From an uncultured Oscillospiraceae bacterium (GTDB lineage: Bacteria > Bacillota > Clostridia > Oscillospirales > Oscillospiraceae), in NCBI GenBank assembly GCA_934623545.1, contig CAKTVN010000090.1:1-6802 (forward strand): a stretch of DNA of 6,802 bases. The letters run 5' to 3'. The notes under the pieces are model-generated. The model had not been told where the DNA came from. It worked only from the letters and a program-made list of their open reading frames with translations, and did not search any database. Position numbers and translations under genes: made by a program. Shown one piece after another: positions 5,210 to 6,802 of the stretch; the first letter of the stretch is position 1; the number at the start of each line of letters is the position of its first letter.

Positions 5210-5467
5210 ATGAAGGTACGCGTCACGAAAAAGCAGGCGGCGCTTGAGTCCGTCATGATCACGACCGAATTTATCAAATTGCAGGATTTTCTGAAGTTCG
5301 TAAACGCCGTCGGCTCCGGCGGCATGGCAAAGAACCTCATCCAGGAGGGCGAGGTCCAGGTAAACGGCGAGGTCTGCACCATGCGCGGCAAGAAGCTGCG
5401 CCCCGGCGACGTGGTCACGTTCATGGGCAACTCCTGGAAGGTCGAAGGAAGCGAACATGAGGCTTGA
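5210..5467 (+). CDS. yaaA: S4-domain RNA-binding protein of the YaaA (dnaN-recF intergenic) family
   Basis: An 85-residue protein consisting of a single S4-like RNA-binding fold. The pattern IKLQDFLKFVNAVGSGGMAKNLIQEGEVQVNGEVCTMRGKKLRPGDVV (about 22-69) matches the small S4 proteins found between dnaN and recF in Firmicutes (Bacillus subtilis YaaA, 71 residues, linked to ribosome assembly; unrelated to Escherichia coli YaaA). The first 15 residues are extra relative to that family. The ATG at 5210 follows the dnaN stop (TGA-G-ATG), which suits coupled translation, but its Shine-Dalgarno is weak. An ATG at 5255 (MITTEFIKL) is the alternative, giving a normal 70-residue protein, also without a good ribosome site. 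The 3' end overlaps recF by 11 nt. A role in ribosome or rRNA handling is inferred from the family. Confidence 0.9.
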   Translation: MKVRVTKKQAALESVMITTEFIKLQDFLKFVNAVGSGGMAKNLIQEGEVQVNGEVCTMRGKKLRPGDVVTFMGNSWKVEGSEHEA

Positions 5468-6569
5468 CGCGCTCACGCTCTTCGATTTCCGCAATTATGC
5501 CCATCTGGAGGCGCAGTTCGTCCCGGGCGTCAATCTGATTCTGGGGGAAAACGCGCAGGGAAAGACCAATCTGCTCGAGGCGGTCGCGTATTTATCGACC
5601 GGAAAGAGCTTTCGCACGGCAAAGCCGCAGGAGCTGGTGTGCTTCGGCGCCGATTTTGCAGATCTTTCGGCGGAGCTTTTTTCCGCCGGGCGCCAGCAGA
5701 CCGCACGCGCCGTCATTTTCGCCGGAAGACGCCCAAGGCAGATCTATGTCGGCGGTGTCAAGCAAAAGACCGCAGCGGCACTGGATGGGCTTTTGACGAC
5801 GGTCCTGTTCTGCCCGGAGGAGCTTCAGGTGCTCCGCGGCGGCGCGGCAGCACGAAGAAAGCTCATCGATACAGCCCTGTGCCAGCTCCGCCCGAACTAC
5901 GCAAGGGCGGTCGCAGAATACGCGAAGCTGCTGGAAAGCAAGAGCCGGATCCTGAAGGACTGGCACGAGATGCCGTCGCTGCGCGAGCCGCTGCCGGAAT
6001 TCAGCCTTCGCATGGCACAGGTCGGCGCGGTGATCGTCTCATACCGTGCACGGTATCTCAAGAAGCTTGCCGAGACGGCGGCGGAGTATCACGCGGAATT
6101 TTCCGGCGGACAGGAGACCCTGACGCTCCAATATCAGACCGTCTCCACCATTGACGACCCGTTCGCAGAAAAGCGCGTGCTCTTTGAGCAGATCATGGAG
6201 CACCAGAGCCGCCATGAGCGCGCGGAGCTGGAGTCCGGGCAGTGTCTGACCGGACCGCATAAGGACGATTTCGAGACTGCCATCGGTGGTAAGAGCGTCA
6301 AGAGCTACGGATCGCAGGGGCAGACGCGCACGGCGTCCATCAGTCTCAAGCTCGCGGAGCGCGAGCTCATGCGGCAGGACACCGGCGAGGAACCGGTCCT
6401 GCTGCTCGACGATGTGCTCTCCGAGCTGGACGCAAGGCGGCAGGATTTCGTGCTCAATCAGATCCGGACCGGGCAGGTGCTGATCACCTGCTGTGAGACC
6501 GACCGGCTGACGGAGCTTGGGAAGGTCATGCTCATCCACAACGGAGAAATATTGTCACCCGAAGGGTGA
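5457..6569 (+). CDS. recF: DNA replication and repair protein RecF
   Basis: RecF is an SMC-like ATPase that binds gapped DNA and, with RecO and RecR, loads RecA at stalled forks. The 370-residue protein has the family length and marks: N-terminal LFDFRNY (8-14), Walker A GENAQGKT (30-37), GKSFR (49-53), FCPEEL (118-123), the RecF motif LTGPHKDDF (264-272), the ABC-type signature SYGSQGQ (283-289), Walker B VLLLDDV (314-320) and D-loop SELD (322-325). The ATG at 5457 has GAAGGAAG about seven nt upstream and starts inside the end of the S4 gene (11-nt overlap), so it belongs to the dnaN operon. The last codons (SPEG and the TGA) lie inside a perfect hairpin at 6553-6571, which suggests that a repeat or terminator has supplied the gene's end. 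Confidence 0.97.
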   Translation: MRLDALTLFDFRNYAHLEAQFVPGVNLILGENAQGKTNLLEAVAYLSTGKSFRTAKPQELVCFGADFADLSAELFSAGRQQTARAVIFAGRRPRQIYVGGVKQKTAAALDGLLTTVLFCPEELQVLRGGAAARRKLIDTALCQLRPNYARAVAEYAKLLESKSRILKDWHEMPSLREPLPEFSLRMAQVGAVIVSYRARYLKKLAETAAEYHAEFSGGQETLTLQYQTVSTIDDPFAEKRVLFEQIMEHQSRHERAELESGQCLTGPHKDDFETAIGGKSVKSYGSQGQTRTASISLKLAERELMRQDTGEEPVLLLDDVLSELDARRQDFVLNQIRTGQVLITCCETDRLTELGKVMLIHNGEILSPEG

Positions 6570-6579
6570 CACGCTTTTT
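6553..6579 (+). terminator. Terminator-like GAA-loop hairpin overlapping the recF stop
   Basis: TGTCACCC (6553-6560) pairs perfectly with GGGTGACA (6564-6571) around a GAA loop, giving an 8-bp stem. Three nt (CGC) separate it from a T5 run (6575-6579). The recF TGA (6567-6569) lies in the 3' arm. It probably terminates the dnaN-S4-recF transcript, though the 3-nt gap before the T run is not ideal. Its sequence is nearly the same as the hairpin at 2312-2332. Confidence 0.65.
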
Positions 6580-6642
6580 GTGCCCGAAGGGCGCAGGATG
6601 ACCGTGCCAGAGGCACGGAGGGACCGCATCCGAAGGACGCGG
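6579..6642. repeat. Three further short stem-loops in tandem
   Basis: Stem-loop A (6579-6595) is TGTGCCC/GGGCGCA with a GAA loop and one T-G pair. B (6602-6618) is CCGTGCC/GGCACGG with an AGA loop, perfect 7 bp. C (6624-6642) is CCGCATCC/GGACGCGG with a GAA loop and one mismatch. Each has a triloop, and neighbours are spaced 5-7 nt apart. A and C share the CCGAAGG centre with the hairpins at 6553 and 2312. No gene is visible here. This looks like a cluster of small palindromic repeats. Confidence 0.65.
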
Positions 6643-6656
6643 GATGTCTCCGACGG

Positions 6657-6690
6657 CACCATCTTTTCTCTCGCAAGAGAAAAGATGGTG
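6657..6690. repeat. Long perfect hairpin, 15-bp stem
   Basis: CACCATCTTTTCTCT (6657-6671) and AGAGAAAAGATGGTG (6676-6690) are exact reverse complements around a CGCA loop. TCTC (6647-6650) and GAGA (6691-6694) could extend the pairing after a bulge. On the + strand it is followed by A-rich, not T-rich, DNA, so it is not a standard + terminator. It could be a terminator for a minus-strand transcript from the right, a structured RNA end, or an end-to-end repeat. Confidence 0.7.
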
Positions 6691-6802
6691 GAGAAAAGAG
6701 TGCTTGGAGACGCGAAATAGCGCTGGCGCGCAGAAAAACAGTTCGTTTCGTTGTGCGTGTTATCGTTCCTCGTTCCGTAGACCGAACGCCCTGACGGGCG
6801 AC
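6691..6802. other. Non-coding stretch after recF, no gene seen
   Basis: About 110 nt to the window edge (about 230 nt counting from the recF stop) hold no convincing coding region, no clear promoter and no recognisable RNA. A 5-bp hairpin (CGCCC 6787-6791 / GGGCG 6796-6800, TGAC loop) is the only structure. In many Firmicutes gyrB lies after recF; it is not reached here. Confidence 0.6.

Noticed and set aside
6517..6720. 67-codon frame running from inside recF through the hairpin cluster
   Set aside because: It begins out of frame within recF and is made mostly of palindromic repeats. No ribosome site and no protein-like features.
1..6802. CRISPR array, insertion sequence, phage, tRNA/rRNA or other novel system
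   Set aside because: I saw no regular spaced repeats, transposase, integrase, attachment site or cloverleaf. All long coding regions are housekeeping genes or the two left-arm membrane proteins.

Overview
This window is a chromosomal replication-origin locus from a GC-rich member of the Firmicutes. The most likely group is Clostridia of the Oscillospiraceae/Ruminococcaceae type. The evidence is the order dnaA - oriC - dnaN - small S4-domain gene (yaaA type) - recF, strong Shine-Dalgarno sites, sigma-A-type promoters and high-GC codon use. No species can be named from the sequence alone.

Left arm (1-2199). The window opens with the last 24 codons of mscL (+ strand), closed by a strong hairpin terminator that probably serves both strands. 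Two minus-strand genes point away from the origin. The first is an MFS transporter of 401 residues with its own promoter. About 30 nt downstream lies a 282-residue membrane-anchored coiled-coil protein with a Cys4 zinc ribbon at its N terminus and a His/Cys motif at its C terminus. The two are probably co-transcribed.

Control region (2200-2482). This gap carries back-to-back promoters: TTTACA-N17-TATACT for the transporter and TTGAAA-N17-TAAGAT with an extended -10 for dnaA. Several stem-loops and a perfect 10-bp dyad lie between them.

Replication arm (2483-6569). dnaA encodes the initiator. The 293-nt dnaA-dnaN gap holds six good DnaA boxes, two of them perfect. The last box is followed by a C tract and CTA/CTG/TTA triplets that resemble a DnaA-trio unwinding element, so this is the probable oriC. 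dnaN (sliding clamp), the S4 gene and recF are packed as one unit: a 1-nt gap, then an 11-nt overlap.

Right end (6553-6802). recF stops inside a GAA-loop hairpin. Four more stem-loops follow within about 140 nt, and the last has a perfect 15-bp stem. A close relative of the first hairpin sits upstream of dnaA, so related hairpins flank the initiation cluster. No gene is visible after recF, and gyrB is not reached.

Most of the window is well-conserved housekeeping DNA. I see no evidence for a new defence, mobile or biosynthetic system. The items most worth checking are the hairpin family, the DnaA-trio candidate, the leucine-heptad zinc-ribbon protein, the altered DnaA basic loop and the unusual neighbour upstream of dnaA.
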